Shown: positions 1 through 8,512 of the stretch, one piece after another | How positions within the stretch are numbered: the first letter of the stretch is position 1 | How the letters are laid out: each line of letters opens with the position of its first letter | Source of the DNA: Alphaproteobacteria bacterium CG1_02_46_17 | GTDB lineage: Bacteria > Pseudomonadota > Alphaproteobacteria > Micavibrionales > Micavibrionaceae | Assembly (NCBI GenBank): GCA_001871905.1 | Contig: MNUG01000013.1 | Coordinates: forward strand, 1-62,504 | Reading direction: 5' to 3' | Length of the DNA: 62,504 nucleotides | Translations under genes and position numbers: made by a program | The notes under the pieces: generated by a model | Seen by the model: the letters and a program-made list of their open reading frames with translations, nothing else | What the model was told of the DNA's origin: nothing | The model's database searches: none

Positions 1-15
1 CACCTTTCTCGTGCG

Positions 16-34
16 CCGGAGTGTTCCGGTTTTT
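16..34 (+). terminator. Terminator-like hairpin at the window edge
   Basis: CCGGA (16-20) pairs with TCCGG (25-29) around a GTGT loop, followed by five T. It would end a plus-strand gene lying left of the window. I see no convincing gene between here and 225. Confidence 0.4.
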
Positions 35-225
35 GAAAGCAGGGAAGGGACAGTATAAATATCCCCCTTGCCCTCGAGAGAGGAACCTCGCACCGGCCCG
101 TTGGCCCCGGAATGCTGTACGGGGGAATCGTGCTGCCCAAATTTTGATGAAATTTTTCCTCACAAAAATTTTTTTTCGAAAAACGAACTGAGTTCGAAGA
201 CCAAAAGACGAGGTAAGAGCACAGA

Positions 226-1320
226 TTATTCCAATGTCAGGAACTTTTCCCAAATATCATGGGACTGGTTCATCACCACGTCTGACCATTCTTTTTGGGT
301 GGGGGTGAAGGCCGTGCACATTTTCTGGATGATCTGGTCTTTTTGAGGATGATCATCATTATATTTTTCAGACAATAATGTGCGGTTGAGGATTGCACCT
401 AGAACATCAATCCCAGTGACACGGGCTTGAGTTGTGCCAAATTCCAATGTGATGGGATAAATCTGTGTGCCTTCGGGCACATCGAATGATGCCCAGTAAT
501 CACCTATATCCCCTGTAACCTGTGCGAAATAGTCATCGGTGGTTTTGATTTTTTCAAGGGTTGTGAGTTTTTCAGCCAGTTGCCTAGTGTGTTGGCCCGC
601 CTTGGCGCATAAATATAACTGGAGAACTCCGAAAGGGCCGTCGCCGGTATGGCAATCAAAATGATAGATTTTCTTGGCTGAGGGCTTCAGGATTTCATGG
701 CGGACAATATTCTCCCATGTCAGTCTGGTAAAGCAGGCCGTGTCTCCGCCGTAATAAGGCAACGATGGGTTGGTATATTGGCCGCGCACAAAATTGCGTT
801 TGAAGGTGCTTTGTCCCTGTTCGATAAAGGCCGTATAAAGCAACCGTGCCCACATCATACTTAAGGACGAATTGGACAGGCTGGCTTTATCGAACGCCGA
901 GGCAATTGCCGGATTGGCAGATGTCGCAATAAAGTCAGGGGAGGCAAAGTCCAGAAAATTTCGTGCGGGGTCAATATTGCGCGAGGTTCCTTCTCCCCGA
1001 TCGGTGCGCAGACTATATTTTGCCCCATACGGATTGAGAGCGTGCACAAAAACAAATTTTGTGGCCTTGAGATGCCTGTCTTTGATTTTATCAAGGGCGA
1101 TTTGCTGCACAATAGATCCGGCAGGCAATTCCACCCCGTGAAGGCCGGATGAAACCACAATGACATTTTCTGCATTATCATCACCCAGAACTGCGATGTC
1201 TGTTGCCAGATCAGGGTCAGTGCTTCCGGCATAAGGCAGATGATAAAGCCGCGCACCGCATTGGAGAGCCTTTTTGCAAAAGCTGTCCCTGTTGGCCTGA
1301 TATGTCTGGATTACTCTCAT
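226..1320 (-). CDS. DUF2817 family zinc carboxypeptidase-like protein
   Basis: A 364-residue protein of the DUF2817 family, which belongs to the M14 (carboxypeptidase A-like) metallopeptidase clan. The visible zinc-site pattern is SGLHGVELPAG in the first quarter (H and E as HxxE ligands), HFDCHTGDG near the middle (third ligand His), and ITLEFGT late in the protein (candidate catalytic Glu). There is no signal peptide, so it is probably cytoplasmic. I chose the ATG at 1320 (MRVIQTYQ) over the one 33 bases upstream, because the extra residues do not look like part of the fold. It lies downstream of the rplL terminator on the same strand and is probably transcribed separately. The physiological substrate is unknown. 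Confidence 0.75.
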   Translation of the reverse strand: MRVIQTYQANRDSFCKKALQCGARLYHLPYAGSTDPDLATDIAVLGDDNAENVIVVSSGLHGVELPAGSIVQQIALDKIKDRHLKATKFVFVHALNPYGAKYSLRTDRGEGTSRNIDPARNFLDFASPDFIATSANPAIASAFDKASLSNSSLSMMWARLLYTAFIEQGQSTFKRNFVRGQYTNPSLPYYGGDTACFTRLTWENIVRHEILKPSAKKIYHFDCHTGDGPFGVLQLYLCAKAGQHTRQLAEKLTTLEKIKTTDDYFAQVTGDIGDYWASFDVPEGTQIYPITLEFGTTQARVTGIDVLGAILNRTLLSEKYNDDHPQKDQIIQKMCTAFTPTQKEWSDVVMNQSHDIWEKFLTLE

Positions 1321-1373
1321 AACAGGCCATTCTATCAGGCCAGACCATACCAAATGGTTAAACCTTCAATAAA

Positions 1374-1399
1374 AAACACCCCCGACTTCGGGGGTGTTT
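1374..1399 (-). terminator. rplL rho-independent terminator
   Basis: An 11-bp stem, AAACACCCCCG (1374-1384) with its complement (1389-1399), closes an ACTT loop. On the minus strand it is followed by a T-rich tract (A run at 1370-1376). It lies 25 bases past the rplL stop and separates rplJL from the DUF2817 gene. Confidence 0.85.
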
Positions 1400-1423
1400 G
1401 GGAATTCAGAGAAAATCTCGAGA

Positions 1424-1786
<363 letters not shown>

Positions 1787-1836
1787 AATTTAAGTCTCCT
1801 TTTAATAAAATAATTAGCTATGAATAGTAGTAAAAA

Positions 1837-2328
1837 TTAAGCTTCGGTCGGTTTGTCGGCATATGCCTGAGCCAAACGAGCCAGTTGTGCAGCCGGGGCT
1901 TGCAACAGGCCAACCAAGGTGCCGCGAATTTCGTCGAGGGTTGGCAGTTTTGCCAATTTTTCGACAGCCGCAGCGTCCAGTTTCACGTCACCAAAGTAAC
2001 CGCCCATAATCACGAGCTTGCCATCAAATTTTTTGGCAAATTCATAAACGGTTTTAGCAACAACCAAAGGTTCTTCAGTCGTGGTTGAAAGAGCCGTCGG
2101 GCCTGCAAGCAGGTCGGCAATTCCTTCATATTTGGTTCCTTTGATAGCGATCTTGGCCAAAGTATTTTTACTTACTTTATAACGGGCCCCGTTCGCACGC
2201 AGACCTTTACGCAATTCGGTCACTTGTGCCACGGTCATGCCTGTATTATGGCTGACGATCACGATCTCGGATGCTTCGAGAGTTGATTTGATAACCTCAA
2301 CTTCTGTCTGTTTTTGTGCGCGATCCAT
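1837..2328 (-). CDS. rplJ: 50S ribosomal protein L10
   Basis: L10, 163 residues, anchors L7/L12 dimers on the large subunit. The start is the ATG at 2328 (MDRAQKQTEV), directly behind a perfect AGGAGGT. The longer open frame up to 2439 runs into the leader and is rejected. Family features include SHNTGMTVAQ, ELRKGLRANGA and the conserved GxY/KNTLAKIA region, with the L7/L12-binding helix at the C-terminus. It is co-transcribed with rplL. In E. coli L10-L12 binds its own leader to limit synthesis, and the long leader here makes similar feedback plausible. The usual upstream partners rplK and rplA are absent. Confidence 0.96.
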   Translation of the reverse strand: MDRAQKQTEVEVIKSTLEASEIVIVSHNTGMTVAQVTELRKGLRANGARYKVSKNTLAKIAIKGTKYEGIADLLAGPTALSTTTEEPLVVAKTVYEFAKKFDGKLVIMGGYFGDVKLDAAAVEKLAKLPTLDEIRGTLVGLLQAPAAQLARLAQAYADKPTEA

Positions 2329-2360
2329 CGCGTACCTCCTTCGTGTTTTACCAATAAAAA

Positions 2361-2380
2361 AGCGGCCTATAAAAAGCCGC
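2361..2380 (-). promoter_or_regulatory. Hairpin with T run in the rplJ leader
   Basis: On the minus strand GCGGC pairs with GCCGC around a TTTTTATAG loop and is followed by six T, about 30 bases before the rplJ start. It looks like a short intrinsic terminator or attenuator inside the leader. It could also be part of an L10-binding leader fold. The stem is only 5 bp, so the role is inferred. Confidence 0.4.
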
Positions 2381-2527
2381 CTACCCAAAAACCTGATAAA
2401 ACCAAACAGACACATCTCTCTTACAAGGGATGAAATCATGATCGGCCTATCTATACAGGTGGTTCCCCTTTATTTTCCTTGTCAAGAGTGACACGGAAAA
2501 CCTGTAGTCTTGGACAGGAATGCTGGG

Positions 2528-2556
2528 GTTATAGGGGAGAAAAACCAAACCGTCAA
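2528..2556 (-). promoter_or_regulatory. Candidate sigma-70 promoter of rplJL
   Basis: Reading the minus strand: -35 TTGACG (2551-2556), a 17-base spacer, -10 TATAAC (2528-2533). The expected start near 2521 gives a leader of about 190 nt before rplJ. Confidence 0.65.
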
Positions 2557-2580
2557 GTTTTTTTGCCAAACTCTTTTCTA

Positions 2581-2608
2581 AAAAAACAAACGAGCCCGAA
2601 GGGGCTCG
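2581..2608 (-). terminator. Terminator of the TcpQ-like gene
   Basis: CGAGCCC (2591-2597) pairs with GGGCTCG (2602-2608) around GAAG. On the minus strand a T-rich tail follows (A tract 2581-2590). It lies 29 bases after the stop of the TcpQ-like gene and isolates the secretion locus from rplJL. Confidence 0.85.
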
Positions 2609-2636
2609 ATCGTCCTTACAAGCTTATGGGGCTTGA

Positions 2637-3644
2637 TTAATTGATCATCAGAACTGACGGCCCTTCAGGCAAGTTCGGATACAGACGTCCGCGAGGACGA
2701 GGCGTTTCACGAGAATATTGTGAGAGCAGGCCTTTCACAGCCTCTTCGTAGGTTCCTTTAAAAAGGAAAGAGTTATTGATCGGGTAATCATATGGGCTGC
2801 TCCATTCCACATCTACCTTGGCAACCTTACCCCAGTCTTCCATAACCTCTTTCAGAGTATATCCGGGACGGGCAGTCCAGTCTTTGACCATACTCCCCTT
2901 CATAACCGGCACAACCGATGTCGGATCAGAATCTTCTGTTTCGGCAGCAGGAGTAATCGCTACTGGTGCAGTCTGCGCCTCTCGTGGTTGGTTAGAAACC
3001 GGAGAAATCACAATTGCCTGACCTTCCAGAAAAGAGGTCAGTTGGTGAGCCGCCAAGGCATCATTCAAGACATCCTGCCAAGGTTTCCCGCCGCGCCATG
3101 ATACTGTCAGCCCTGCGTAAGACGGATCAGAGAATGAATAGGCATATTGTGTCGGAACGATGTCCCTCAACGCCAGAACCAATGACAGATCGTTGCCGAA
3201 ACCTTCATAGGTTTCGAGTGAAGAGTCTGCAACATATGCTGTTTGCACAGGCGCTTGTACTGGAACATCCTGTACGGCAACATCATTCATTTCATTCTTA
3301 TCGTTGGTCAGAACAACCGGCGCAGCAGCCTCATCGGAAGCGTCCACTGAGAGCGCCACTTGAGTTTCCTGAGATTCCTGTTCTGTAGCAAATGTGCCAG
3401 GAGGGGGTAAAGACTGGGAATCTACATCTCCGACAGGAACTGGTAGTGGAGCTTCTGCCATATCCAGATCAGGGGTCAAAGGGCCAGCTTCAGGCTGGTC
3501 AATAGGTGCATTTCCCGTTTGCACGGTCGGGCTTTCAGCCTTTTTCGGTGAAGGTGTCCAGTCAAATCCGGCGTGAGCAATCACGGGAGTTAAGGTCAAT
3601 CCTGCCAATAAAAAAGACGAAAAAATTATATTTTTCAATAACAT
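2637..3644 (-). CDS. TcpQ/PilL-like secretion-associated periplasmic protein
   Basis: A 335-residue exported protein: a signal peptide (hydrophobic IIFSSFLLAGLTLTPVIAHA), a long Pro/Glu/Ala-rich linker to about residue 140, then two similar globular modules. The C-terminal module (from WTARPGYTLKEVMEDWG to LYPNLPEGPSVLMIN) has the TcpQ/PilL C-terminal pattern: W-x-G-x-L at the start, YDYPINNSF, then GTYEEAVKGLL. The middle module (LVLALRDIVPTQYAYSF, SWRGGKPWQDVL) resembles the related secretin/pilotin-type fold. Such proteins occur in IncI-type and Tcp systems near the outer-membrane ring. The ATG at 3644 has GGAG at a good distance; the upstream in-frame GTG is less likely. It is the last gene of the Dot/Icm-like run, with its own promoter and terminator. 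Confidence 0.65.
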   Translation of the reverse strand: MLLKNIIFSSFLLAGLTLTPVIAHAGFDWTPSPKKAESPTVQTGNAPIDQPEAGPLTPDLDMAEAPLPVPVGDVDSQSLPPPGTFATEQESQETQVALSVDASDEAAAPVVLTNDKNEMNDVAVQDVPVQAPVQTAYVADSSLETYEGFGNDLSLVLALRDIVPTQYAYSFSDPSYAGLTVSWRGGKPWQDVLNDALAAHQLTSFLEGQAIVISPVSNQPREAQTAPVAITPAAETEDSDPTSVVPVMKGSMVKDWTARPGYTLKEVMEDWGKVAKVDVEWSSPYDYPINNSFLFKGTYEEAVKGLLSQYSRETPRPRGRLYPNLPEGPSVLMIN

Positions 3645-3720
3645 AAGTATCTCCACTCACCCTGACAATAATAAAGGAAAATAACGGCAAGGTGATTTTG
3701 CCGAAATGTCATAGTCCCCT

Positions 3721-3749
3721 AACATACGGTTCACCAAAAAAAAACTCAA
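3721..3749 (-). promoter_or_regulatory. Candidate promoter for the TcpQ-like gene
   Basis: On the minus strand, TTGAGT (3744-3749), a 17-base T-rich spacer, TATGTT (3721-3726). It would give a 5' leader of about 70 nt. It lies in the 192-base gap after icmT, which shows no other gene. Confidence 0.4.
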
Positions 3750-3836
3750 GAAACAATCTGTTAATTCGAGGAGAAAGATTGGAAAATTCACCGGAAGGCG
3801 CGGCACAGTAAGCCAAACCACATAACGCCAGAGCGG

Positions 3837-4139
3837 TTATCGGCCGAAATCCTTCAGTTTACGGTGACGGAATTTGGTCAGGCCGGGTCGATAATTGCCG
3901 AAAATAAATAGACGGCTGGATCTTAAAGCCGCAGGAAAAGTCAGACCCTTCTTCTCGAGTAGCCAGAAGAAAATCGTCACGATGAAACAAATAATCAAGG
4001 TTGAGATACGCGCATAAAACAACAAGACACAAAACGGGATAATCGCGCGCGCATCAAACCCAAGAAAACGAACCGGACGCATTGAATTTCTCCAATGCCA
4101 ATTCACCTGTTCTTGCATATCTGAAATCTGGTTGGCCAT
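3837..4139 (-). CDS. icmT: IcmT/TraK-like type IVB secretion protein
   Basis: A 100-residue small membrane protein of the IcmT (IncI TraK) family. It starts with a polar segment containing WHWRNSMRPVRFLGFDARA, followed by two adjacent hydrophobic segments (IIPFCVLLFYARISTLIICF, then IVTIFFWLLEKKG). The tail has the family pattern ALRSSRLFIFGNYRPG. In Legionella IcmT is needed for Dot/Icm function, although its biochemical role is not settled. It lies 44 bases downstream of dotB. The order dotD-dotC-dotB-icmT matches IncI traH-traI-traJ-traK, which strongly supports the call despite the short length. Confidence 0.8.
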   Translation of the reverse strand: MANQISDMQEQVNWHWRNSMRPVRFLGFDARAIIPFCVLLFYARISTLIICFIVTIFFWLLEKKGLTFPAALRSSRLFIFGNYRPGLTKFRHRKLKDFGR

Positions 4140-4183
4140 TGTCCCAGTCTAATCCTAATTTCTGTCCAGAAGGTTAATAAATA

Positions 4184-5344
4184 TTATCCTGCTCCGCCAC
4201 CCGCGGTCAGCAAGAGATAGTAGCGTTTTTCAATCAGGCCCTTTTCAAAGATCATGGTCGCCGATTTGCTCATGGTTTGCCCATAGAACGGAATCATACG
4301 CTGGATTTCAACACTCCATTGTGAAAAATCCATATCCAGCAATTTTTCCCGAACTTCGTCTGGAAAGATCATCCATTCTCTGACTCCGATCCGTCCCCCG
4401 CTGAGCTTGGGCACCAGAGCCTGCGTCACGATCATGCGCATCGTCTCCATTAAAGCATAGGCCCGTTCTGCACGTTCTTCGTTTTCAAAAGCTGAAATCA
4501 TACGGCGAATGGTAGAGGCCACACCAGTAGTGTGTGTTGTTGTGTAAACGGCGTGACCGGTTTGCGCGGCTTCAATTGCCGCCGAAATCGTTTCACGGTC
4601 ACGGGCTTCTCCCACCAGAATAATCTGTGGCTTCCGGCGCAAAGCGTTCCGCACCCCTCCCGCAAAGTCCGGCAAGTGTCGGGGAATTTCAGTTTGTGAA
4701 ACCAAAGAACGAGGTGAATGAATTGTATCGTAGGTAAATTCGATTGGAGCCTCGTAGGTCAGCATTTTTCCGCACCCTTGCGGACGTTCCATCAGCATCC
4801 GGTTTCCAGCGGCTAGCAAGGTCGTTTTCCCTGAACCTGTCGGGCCGGTAATAACCACCATTCCCTGACGAGGGGCCCAATTGTCGATGATGGGCTGTTC
4901 GATATTCAAATCTGTCATACGCGGCGGTTCCGCAGGCATCACACGCATCGTGATCTGCGCCGCATCACGGCCACGCGCCAGAATCGCCGTGATATTGACA
5001 CGAAAACGAGAGCGGGAATAACGGTCAGGGCGAACTTCGTAAGATACATCCAGATCCTTACCGGAGGCAAGACGAGCAGACGCATCAGCCCCATAGATCT
5101 TGGTCAGGAACGCATTCATGTCCGCGGCATCAAGAGGCCGATAGGTCGAAGGGTATAAAATTCCGTGCACCTCGGTATAAACCGGGCGATCAGTCTGAAT
5201 AGAAATATCCGATGCGCCCTTTTTCACACAGAAGAGCAAAAAAGGGTCAACATGTTCTTCGGAGAAACGATGTGGTTCATCTGGCCAGGTTTCAACAAGG
5301 GTTTGATCCCCTTTGACCAGACTTACCGGCTTGCGGGTTGCCAT
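4184..5344 (-). CDS. dotB: DotB/TraJ-like type IVB secretion ATPase
   Basis: A 386-residue hexameric secretion ATPase of the DotB/VirB11/PilT group. The N-terminal PAS-like half (FLLFCVKKGASDISIQTDRP) is followed by Walker A GPTGSGKTTLL at about residue 165, an Asp-box region (TYEAPIEFTYD), Walker B IILVGEARDRETISAA and the His-box THTTGVAST. All catalytic motifs are intact, so the protein should hydrolyse ATP at the cytoplasmic face of the apparatus. Its start lies inside the last codons of dotC (22-base overlap), implying translational coupling. Length matches Legionella DotB closely. PilT is the alternative, but the neighbours favour DotB. Confidence 0.92.
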   Translation of the reverse strand: MATRKPVSLVKGDQTLVETWPDEPHRFSEEHVDPFLLFCVKKGASDISIQTDRPVYTEVHGILYPSTYRPLDAADMNAFLTKIYGADASARLASGKDLDVSYEVRPDRYSRSRFRVNITAILARGRDAAQITMRVMPAEPPRMTDLNIEQPIIDNWAPRQGMVVITGPTGSGKTTLLAAGNRMLMERPQGCGKMLTYEAPIEFTYDTIHSPRSLVSQTEIPRHLPDFAGGVRNALRRKPQIILVGEARDRETISAAIEAAQTGHAVYTTTHTTGVASTIRRMISAFENEERAERAYALMETMRMIVTQALVPKLSGGRIGVREWMIFPDEVREKLLDMDFSQWSVEIQRMIPFYGQTMSKSATMIFEKGLIEKRYYLLLTAGGGAG

Positions 5345-6252
5345 CTTTCAGATCCTGAAATGAGCTGTGGAGTCCCGGTAATCACAACGGCGCGATCACC
5401 AATACGCATGGTTTCGGCCTCTCCGGTTACGCCACGATCAATTTGTTGGGCAAATGGTGGGGACACCATTCCTTGAGCCAACAACTTCCTGTAGCGAACC
5501 ATGCCATCAAAATCCGAGGCGAGGCGATTGAGATCTTCTTCAAAAACTTCGCTGCCTTGTTCATATCCGGCTTTCCAGCCAATCTCAACCTGTTGACGCC
5601 AGAATACCCGCTCTTCGTCATTTTTGGGACGAAGAATTTCGGGTGGATCTTCTACTGCACCCCAACCACGCTCAAGATAGGCTCTCCAGTTTTTAGGAGC
5701 CGAGACAATTTTGACATTTTCATTAATCCGGTAGATCGCATCGGACACAGCGGCAGATTGACCATCACCATCAATCAGCAGCGAGTTCAAGGATTCAGAG
5801 ATGATCGGAGGCTCAATCATAAATCCGGATGGTGCGGCAATCAAAAGCTGGCGAAAATTAAAAACCTTGTCGAGGTAGCTGGCGCGGACATCAAGTTCCT
5901 GACGGATCTCAAAGCTTCTGGTTGCCAGACCTCCGCGTGCGCCGTAAGACAATGCCGCTTCCTTGATCGCCTCGCGACGGATATCAACCGGCAGGCCCTC
6001 TTCGCCTGTTTTTTCGACATAGCCGGGAATTTCCTGCAAGTCTTGTAATGTTCTAGGAATAGAAGTTTCAACTTCCAGACTGCGCGTTTCAGAATCTTCT
6101 TCAAGAGAGACATCCATGCTTTGAGCGGTGGCAGAGTGTGTCCACAGCAACACCCCCGCACAGATCAGCACCACAGGACGCCACACGGAAAATCCAGTAT
6201 GGCTTCGAATCATTTCAATGACTGGTAAACTATGGTTTGAAGTCTGGGTCAT
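5323..6252 (-). CDS. dotC: DotC/TraI-like type IVB secretion protein
   Basis: DotC family, 309 residues, part of the outer-membrane complex of type IVB systems with DotD and DotH. Family features are REAIKEAALSYGARGGLA, then LDKVFNFRQLLIAAPSGFMIEPPII and the later EIGWKAGYEQGSEVFEEDLNRL. The N-terminus has a hydrophobic stretch (VVLICAGVLLW) ending in ATAQ, which reads as a signal peptidase I site. Legionella DotC is a lipoprotein, but the Cys here is not in a convincing lipobox. It overlaps dotB by 22 bases and follows dotD by 60 bases. The first ATG is used; an internal Met at residue 14 would also leave a signal peptide. Confidence 0.88.
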   Translation of the reverse strand: MTQTSNHSLPVIEMIRSHTGFSVWRPVVLICAGVLLWTHSATAQSMDVSLEEDSETRSLEVETSIPRTLQDLQEIPGYVEKTGEEGLPVDIRREAIKEAALSYGARGGLATRSFEIRQELDVRASYLDKVFNFRQLLIAAPSGFMIEPPIISESLNSLLIDGDGQSAAVSDAIYRINENVKIVSAPKNWRAYLERGWGAVEDPPEILRPKNDEERVFWRQQVEIGWKAGYEQGSEVFEEDLNRLASDFDGMVRYRKLLAQGMVSPPFAQQIDRGVTGEAETMRIGDRAVVITGTPQLISGSERWQPASR

Positions 6253-6312
6253 ACCCTTTATCCCGATTATCTTGTTAGCCTTTTAGTTTCCCCGTTTGGC
6301 TTGGTCATCTAC

Positions 6313-6837
6313 TCAATTTCCTTGAGCAACATCTCCAAGGCCAGTTACAGGAGAATAACCCAATTCAACCAGTTTGGCTGATGAATTAACATGAACATTA
6401 GCCCGTGGTCCCAATTGCAGCCCAATTGACCGCAAAACGTCGATCACTGGCTTGTTGGTCACATTGACCTCGACCACGACAGGTGTTGCCGGCACAGCAC
6501 CAAGTGTTACAAATTTGTATCCCGCACGATCAGCTAGCATCTTAGTGATTGAATCAACTGGGCCAATCCAGTTCACTGTCACAGCACGGCGGAGTTCGGC
6601 AGGGACATTTCCGATTGCCGGTACGCCGGCTTCCGGTGTTCTTTTTTGCTCAACCGCCGCCAACGTCTCCAACGCATTCGAAGCGCGATCAGCAGCCTGA
6701 GCCAACATCATGGAAACCTTGTCAGGTTGGGCGACCAACTGTGGATCTTTGACCTTGACGGGAGAGTATGTCTCGCAGGCAGAGAGCGCGAAAGACAAAA
6801 CACATAGTGAGAATACCAGAAAAAGTGAACGTAACAT
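6313..6837 (-). CDS. dotD: DotD/TraH-like lipoprotein
   Basis: DotD family lipoprotein, 174 residues. The signal peptide (LRSLFLVFSLCVLSFALSAC) ends in a good lipobox (LSAC), so the mature protein should be lipid-anchored in the outer membrane. The C-terminal domain (VTVNWIGPVDSITKMLADRAGYKF to VHVNSSAKLVELGY) has the secretin-N0-like fold known for DotD. DotD with DotC places DotH in the outer-membrane ring. I chose the ATG at 6837, which gives a compact signal peptide; an in-frame ATG 24 bases upstream is possible. It begins the dotD-dotC-dotB-icmT run. Confidence 0.85.
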   Translation of the reverse strand: MLRSLFLVFSLCVLSFALSACETYSPVKVKDPQLVAQPDKVSMMLAQAADRASNALETLAAVEQKRTPEAGVPAIGNVPAELRRAVTVNWIGPVDSITKMLADRAGYKFVTLGAVPATPVVVEVNVTNKPVIDVLRSIGLQLGPRANVHVNSSAKLVELGYSPVTGLGDVAQGN

Positions 6838-7000
6838 TGTGCCTAAACACCCTTTTATCAAAAATACTTATCCGAAGTCCGACTCGAATACCGAGGCCGA
6901 ATGAAAGTCATAACACATTAGCGGTTTAACTGAATCGAAACAAGCACCTTAATCATGGAATCGTCACGATTTTGTTTTTTGGATTAAAAATTGGGAGCGG

Positions 7001-7414
7001 TTAGCGTGAGGCGCTCTTGATGAGTCCGTTTTTGCGCATGGATTCAACGACTTTCGCCCGATATCCATAGCCTTTGCTGGGCGTTTTGGAATGATAATGG
7101 GCAATAGCCGTGGACAAAGAACCGCTTTGGTCAATGTGGCCACGAAGAATCCAGGCCGCGACCCCCATATTGGTACAGGCATCGTCCCGTACCCATCTGG
7201 CAGCCGTTCCATTATCAACCCCCCAATAATCAGCCAATTGAGGAATCCAGATGGTATTAATCTGCATTGGCCCAAGATCGTAGGTTCCATTGGTGTTTTT
7301 GACCTGCTGGCCAACATTTCCACCTTCGACTTGCAAAATTCCCAGCATAACAGCCGGTGGCACCGAATAGGTTTGTGCCGCAAGCATCAGGCAGGCCGCC
7401 AATATCTTACTCAT
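7001..7414 (-). CDS. Lytic transglycosylase-like protein of the secretion locus
   Basis: A 137-residue protein with the soluble-lytic-transglycosylase-like fold. The catalytic Glu is in VMLGILQVEGG, followed by GTYDLGPMQINTIW (the GxMQI motif) and IAHYHSK near the end (the AYN-like motif). It cleaves, or once cleaved, peptidoglycan glycan strands. The N-terminal hydrophobic run (ILAACLMLAAQTY) could be a signal segment. Specialised short transglycosylases of this kind (VirB1, PilT of R64) open the wall for secretion and conjugation machines, and its place just upstream of dotD on the same strand fits. AGGAA precedes the ATG. Confidence 0.75.
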   Translation of the reverse strand: MSKILAACLMLAAQTYSVPPAVMLGILQVEGGNVGQQVKNTNGTYDLGPMQINTIWIPQLADYWGVDNGTAARWVRDDACTNMGVAAWILRGHIDQSGSLSTAIAHYHSKTPSKGYGYRAKVVESMRKNGLIKSASR

Positions 7415-7470
7415 TTCCTAGTACCTTTTAACATATCGTAAGCACCTTGAGTGGCTTCTACTTAATGTGT

Positions 7471-8484
7471 TTATGCCGAATTTTTCTTAACAAAGAATGA
7501 CATCGGTCCGGTTTTTCCACCAGCGCCCTCTGCTGCTTTGTCGGATAAATTTTTGTCCCGGAATGGATTTGTCGGCTTTTCCAGACTTTCTGGCGTTGTT
7601 TTCAAGGCTGCCACGCCTGGCGATTTGCCACCACCACCTGATCTGGCCGTTCCCGCTTTTTCTTCGTCGGCTACACCCGGGATTAAAATAGATCCCAAAA
7701 CCTCGATCATCTGAACTCTCAGGATGAAAGCTTGCCACAAACTGGTCATCGCAGGAGCCATACCTTGGCGCGATTGTTCTTCTGTCGCCATTAATTTTGC
7801 CATTTCCGCAAAATGGCATTGGCTGTAAATCGAGGCCACTATTCGCAGTAAGGCCAAATCTGCCTTGGCCATCATCATATCATCGGACATAGATGGGAAC
7901 ATGCAGGTTCTCAAAACTTTTGCCTCACGAACCAAGCGTTCTCCAACATCTTGAACCAGTCTTTTCTCGGGAACGCCGAATGAATAGGACATCACTGAAT
8001 TGATCGCAGGCAACAAGGCACTGATATATAATATACTAACCTGTGAAGCATCAGTCGGCGCAAAATCATTTTCAAGGTTGGTCATGCGGGTCGTAGCATC
8101 TGCCGCAGGAGCAAACCCGTCCGCATAGCTGATGACCGCATTCAAGGCCGAGGTAACCCGTTCAATTTCTGCATCCGTCGGAGCACGCCCTGCCAAACGA
8201 TAGATGTTTGCAATCAGAGGGGACGCCAGAGACGTCAGAGCAAGCCTCAACGAATCTGCCTCGTTTTCCGGCAACTTCATATCAACAAAGTCACTCAGCG
8301 AGATGCTCATCTGGGTGGACTTTGTCAAAAGTCCTGCAACCTGCTCGGCCTCAGGCTTCATACTGCTGGGCTGGGCTGGGTCAGGACTCATTTGTTGTCG
8401 AACAGAAACCTCACTGATTGCCGCCACCAAGGGCGCAGCGAGTTTTTCCAATACCTGTAATAAAAAAGCTGAACGTTGTTCCAT
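7471..8484 (-). CDS. Unknown protein linked to the Dot/Icm-like locus
   Basis: A 337-residue protein I do not recognise. There is no signal peptide and no clear membrane segment. It is mostly alpha-helical and Ala/Leu/Met-rich from residue 1 to about 265, with an MMMAKADLALLRIVASIYSQCHF stretch, then a Gly/Lys/Thr-rich disordered tail (TARSGGGGKSPGVAAL, NPFRDKNLSDK) ending in MSFFVKKNSA. It lies between the CPHC thioredoxin-fold gene (28-base gap) and the transglycosylase gene (56-base gap), all on the minus strand, so it is probably co-transcribed with them. It may be a cytoplasmic component, chaperone or substrate of the secretion system; nothing in the sequence settles which. Confidence 0.7.
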   Translation of the reverse strand: MEQRSAFLLQVLEKLAAPLVAAISEVSVRQQMSPDPAQPSSMKPEAEQVAGLLTKSTQMSISLSDFVDMKLPENEADSLRLALTSLASPLIANIYRLAGRAPTDAEIERVTSALNAVISYADGFAPAADATTRMTNLENDFAPTDASQVSILYISALLPAINSVMSYSFGVPEKRLVQDVGERLVREAKVLRTCMFPSMSDDMMMAKADLALLRIVASIYSQCHFAEMAKLMATEEQSRQGMAPAMTSLWQAFILRVQMIEVLGSILIPGVADEEKAGTARSGGGGKSPGVAALKTTPESLEKPTNPFRDKNLSDKAAEGAGGKTGPMSFFVKKNSA

Positions 8485-8512
8485 AAAGACGCCTTGTAGC
8501 TCAAACCTTATC

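Noticed and set aside
68-346. 92-codon plus-strand frame at the left edge
   Set aside because: It runs into the DUF2817 gene on the other strand, has no ribosome site, and a low-quality Lys/Phe/Cys composition.
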